Below are positions 61,324-64,000 of a stretch of 64,000 nucleotides of DNA, one piece after another. The notes beneath the pieces were generated by a model. The model ran no database searches. It worked only from the letters and a program-made list of their open reading frames with translations, and was not told where the DNA came from. A program made the translations under genes and the position numbers. This stretch comes from Parapedobacter flavus. GTDB lineage: Bacteria; Bacteroidota; Bacteroidia; Sphingobacteriales; Sphingobacteriaceae. Position 1 is the stretch's first letter, and each line of letters begins with the position of its first letter. The DNA lies in contig NZ_JAYKZZ010000001.1 in NCBI RefSeq assembly GCF_035818675.1, forward strand, positions 558,001 through 622,000. Direction: 5' to 3'.

Positions 61324-64000
61324 ATGGTGCATATACGGCTTTTTCTGGGGATAGCGGCGTTTTTCATCCTTGCGGGTTGCGGGGGGCGGCATCCGGCTAT
61401 TACAACCAATGATTTCGATACCGTCGAAATTGGACCATTTGTCGAAGCGGGGTTTCCGTTTATTACAGGGCCACTGAATTCCAACAAGCTGGGGCCTGAC
61501 TTCCCGAACCGCAACCGCTCCGCAAGGACATTATCAATTAACCTTGGCGACAGTGCCTACGTGGGATTTGATATGGATTTGCTCCGGTGGTCGGTAGCGT
61601 GGGATGGCGAATTCCTACCGATGGTAACCATGTCTCAGATTTCATATGACGACTTTTTTAATAAAGGGGATAAGGTTCCGTCGATCTTGGGTACGCCCAG
61701 GATAGCCACGGGTGAGTATGCGGGGTGGACTATTGACACGCCAAGCTTTTCGGACCCCAGGAATCCGTCCGGCAATGCAGACGCCCATCGATATGGGCCG
61801 ATACCGGAGCAGATCGGTAGGTGGAATGGCATCTATTTAAAAGGAGATGATGTTGGATTGTCCTATACGATAGGGACGACAAACATCATGGAGCACCCCA
61901 GCAGCATACGTTTTGGGGAAGAAACTGCCTTTTCAAGAACGTTCAAATTAGATGAACTGCAACGGGCATTGTATCTCAATGTCGCCGAGGTGGGGAGTGA
62001 CTCATACACCGAGGCAACAGGCGCTGTTCTGTATATCTACCACGGAGAAGCCCGAGACACCGTTACGGTAATCGGGGTGGTAACGAATCACGAGAAAGAT
62101 TTGGCGCCGGCAATTGTGGATAACAAATACGTTACGGTGTTTTTCCCACGAGCCACTGATCCTTTGGAGGCCACCGTGCTGATGTGGAACGGTCCGGCAG
62201 AAAAGAAAGGTGCGTTCTTGGACATATTGAGCGAAGCTAAAACCAAGATGCCCGATTTCAGTCGCGGGGGACCGGCTTACTGGAAGGAGACCGTTTATAC
62301 ACAAGGCGCATTATCACCTGATACGGCTGCCTATGTTACCGATATCCTAACGCTTCCGCTACCCAACCCATGGAAGCGGAATGTACGGGTGGCTGATGCG
62401 GCTTTTTTTGATGGCAAGCGTGCGGCGGTGGTTACTTTTTCCGGCGATGTTTGGGTGGTGGAAGGGATAGACAAGAGCTTGAAGCGACTGAAGTGGCGCC
62501 GGTTTGCTTCAGGGTTGTATGAGCCCATGAGCATCGACGTGGTGGACGGTGTGATTTACGTCTTTGGAAAAGAAGGTATTGTGCGGCTGCACGATCTGAA
62601 CCGTGATGGGGTGGCCGATTTCTATGAAAATTTCTGCAACGGAATGGAGCAGTCGCTACACTCGCGTGAATGGGCAGCAGATATGGTTTCTGCACCTGGC
62701 GGCGGTTTCTACATTGCAAAAGGGGGTATTGGTGGCTCTTCGCAGCGGGGTACCATCCTCAAGGTGTCGGCCGATGGGCGAGAGGTGGAGACCATTGCAT
62801 CGGGGTTGAGGGGGCCATATATTGGTATCCATCCTACGAAAGGTATCCTGTCTGCTTCAGATCAACAAGGCAATTACGTGCCATCTACACCGTTGTTGCT
62901 GGTGGATAAAGGCGACTACTTCGGTTTTCCCACTGCGCCCGAGCATCGTCAGGCACCCATTAAAACGCCACTGGCTTGGATTCCACACCGTGTCGATCGC
63001 TCGGGTATCAGTCAGGCATGGATTACAGGCGGAAAGATGGGGCCGTTAGACGAACAAATGATTCATTTCTCCTTTGCCCGCCCAGGCTTGTTCAAGGTGC
63101 TCATTGATAGCACCTCAAACGCACTACAGGGAGGTGTTTCGTTTTTGCGCGCAAACTACCCGGCACCAACGCAAAAAGGAGCGATAAACCCCGCTGACGG
63201 CCAACTGTATATCACTGGATTTAATCTCTGGGGTTCAAGCTCCAAAGGCGTGGCGGCGTTTCTCCGCTTGCGATATACCGGTCTGCCGTTTTATTTGCCG
63301 GAGCGATTCAAGGCGGGTGAGCAGGGGATTGTATTGCGGTTCGGTGTTGAGTTGGATTCGACGGTAGCCATGAACCCGCTGAATTTCCAGGTTAAAAGGT
63401 GGAATTACAAACGTACCAAGGAATATGGGTCGGGCCACTTCAAACTCGATGATACACCGGGAGAGGAATCGATGCCTGTATATGCATCATATATCTCTGC
63501 CGACCGTAAAGCAGTTTTGATTGTTGTGCCGGGTATGGAGGAGGTGATGCAAATGGAGGTGTTGTATAACCTACGGTCAACAGATGGTGCTGCGTTGGAG
63601 GACGGTCTTTGGTTTACCGTGAACGAGGTGGACAAAATCAATTTGGCTAGGGAAGGGTTTCGCGGGCCCATCGATTTGTCGATAAACCGTGCTGCAAGTA
63701 TTTCGGCGGAAACTGCCGAGGAGCGTCCGTCCCAAGAAAAAGGCGCTCAACTTTTCAGGGCAGTGGCATGTGCAGGTTGTCATTCCCCCGGTGTCGACAC
63801 CGATGGGTTTTACGGCCCTCCGTTTAAGGATATATTCATGTCGGAGCGCCAGTTTGCAGACGGTACCTCGGGAATTGCCGACGAAGATTATATCCGCGAA
63901 TCCATATTAACGCCTGCTAAAAAAATTGTAAAAGGATACGATGCCGAGATGCCTTCTTATTTAGGGATGCTCTCTGATAGCGATATCGAATCGCTTGTGT
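61324..64000 (+). CDS. Large DUF6797 lipoprotein with C-terminal cytochrome c domain (truncated by window end)
   Basis: An uninterrupted frame from the ATG at 61324 runs past the window end (892 codons visible). It starts with a lipoprotein signal (FFILAGCGG, Cys19). A DUF6797-like N-terminal domain follows (IEPFVEAGFPF-like start, NRNRSARTLSINLGD), then a propeller-like middle (FDGKRAAVVTFSGDVWVVEG, GIVRLHDLNRDGVADFYENF), as in PVC-type membrane-bound dehydrogenases. Near residue 816 comes a haem motif CAGCH in VACAGCHSPG, with a cytochrome fold continuing to the edge. It is probably a membrane-anchored sugar or alcohol dehydrogenase-like electron-transfer protein coupled with the BNR_4 gene 5 nt upstream. 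Confidence 0.82.
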   Translation, partial: MVHIRLFLGIAAFFILAGCGGRHPAITTNDFDTVEIGPFVEAGFPFITGPLNSNKLGPDFPNRNRSARTLSINLGDSAYVGFDMDLLRWSVAWDGEFLPMVTMSQISYDDFFNKGDKVPSILGTPRIATGEYAGWTIDTPSFSDPRNPSGNADAHRYGPIPEQIGRWNGIYLKGDDVGLSYTIGTTNIMEHPSSIRFGEETAFSRTFKLDELQRALYLNVAEVGSDSYTEATGAVLYIYHGEARDTVTVIGVVTNHEKDLAPAIVDNKYVTVFFPRATDPLEATVLMWNGPAEKKGAFLDILSEAKTKMPDFSRGGPAYWKETVYTQGALSPDTAAYVTDILTLPLPNPWKRNVRVADAAFFDGKRAAVVTFSGDVWVVEGIDKSLKRLKWRRFASGLYEPMSIDVVDGVIYVFGKEGIVRLHDLNRDGVADFYENFCNGMEQSLHSREWAADMVSAPGGGFYIAKGGIGGSSQRGTILKVSADGREVETIASGLRGPYIGIHPTKGILSASDQQGNYVPSTPLLLVDKGDYFGFPTAPEHRQAPIKTPLAWIPHRVDRSGISQAWITGGKMGPLDEQMIHFSFARPGLFKVLIDSTSNALQGGVSFLRANYPAPTQKGAINPADGQLYITGFNLWGSSSKGVAAFLRLRYTGLPFYLPERFKAGEQGIVLRFGVELDSTVAMNPLNFQVKRWNYKRTKEYGSGHFKLDDTPGEESMPVYASYISADRKAVLIVVPGMEEVMQMEVLYNLRSTDGAALEDGLWFTVNEVDKINLAREGFRGPIDLSINRAASISAETAEERPSQEKGAQLFRAVACAGCHSPGVDTDGFYGPPFKDIFMSERQFADGTSGIADEDYIRESILTPAKKIVKGYDAEMPSYLGMLSDSDIESLV

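Overview
The window comes from a Bacteroidota genome, most likely a Sphingobacteriaceae relative such as Parapedobacter, Olivibacter or Sphingobacterium. The family-level evidence is two SusC/SusD pairs, many SpI/SpII exported glycoside hydrolases, DUF4959/DUF5126/DUF5000 and DUF5060/DUF4038 proteins, and promoters of the Bacteroidota form TTTG-N19/20-TAnnTTTG (seen upstream of rpsO, a GH36 gene, an araC gene, an antitoxin gene and the sigma-factor operon). The genus is inference.

Positions 220-19868 hold a catabolic locus: SusC, SusD and a surface lipoprotein, then a serine hydrolase, three Tat-exported Gfo/Idh/MocA proteins, a class III aminotransferase, a DgoD-like sugar-acid dehydratase, an SDR, a ceramidase-like protein, a sodium:solute symporter and an SMP-30 lactonase, plus a decayed SMP-30 remnant. 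Positions 20118-36749 hold a c-type cytochrome and a run of exported glycosidases (GH71/99-like, DUF5060/DUF4038 GH140-like, GH78-like, and a tandem pair of GH106-like enzymes). This suggests use of a rhamnose-containing plant or exopolysaccharide glycan. A short leader element occurs three times in this run. Positions 36810-51610 are mixed: DUF937, Xaa-Pro aminopeptidase, an M81 peptidase, a ROK-SusC-SusD unit on the minus strand, a methyltransferase, an HGSNAT-like membrane acyltransferase and two lipoproteins.

The most striking region is 51718-55991. After a PIN-type toxin-antitoxin pair there is a degenerate array of about 15 CRISPR-like repeats (period about 65 nt). Next comes a hairpin-rich non-coding stretch that resembles a Cas12f tracrRNA. 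Then, on the minus strand, there are two genes separated by 2 nt: an ECF-type sigma factor with two region-4-like segments, followed by a compact Cas12f homologue. That homologue has lost the RuvC Asp and Glu and ends before the zinc finger and third RuvC Asp. No cas1, cas2 or nuclease is nearby. I read this as a nuclease-dead Cas12f plus sigma factor plus guide RNA system, that is, RNA-guided recruitment of RNA polymerase rather than immunity. A divergent XRE repressor gene with a candidate operator over the operon promoter probably controls it.

Positions 56152-64000 return to ordinary content: rpsO with its own promoter and terminator, a GH36 alpha-galactosidase, an AraC regulator, a BNR_4 (GH145/PL-like) protein, and a large DUF6797/cytochrome c lipoprotein that runs off the end.
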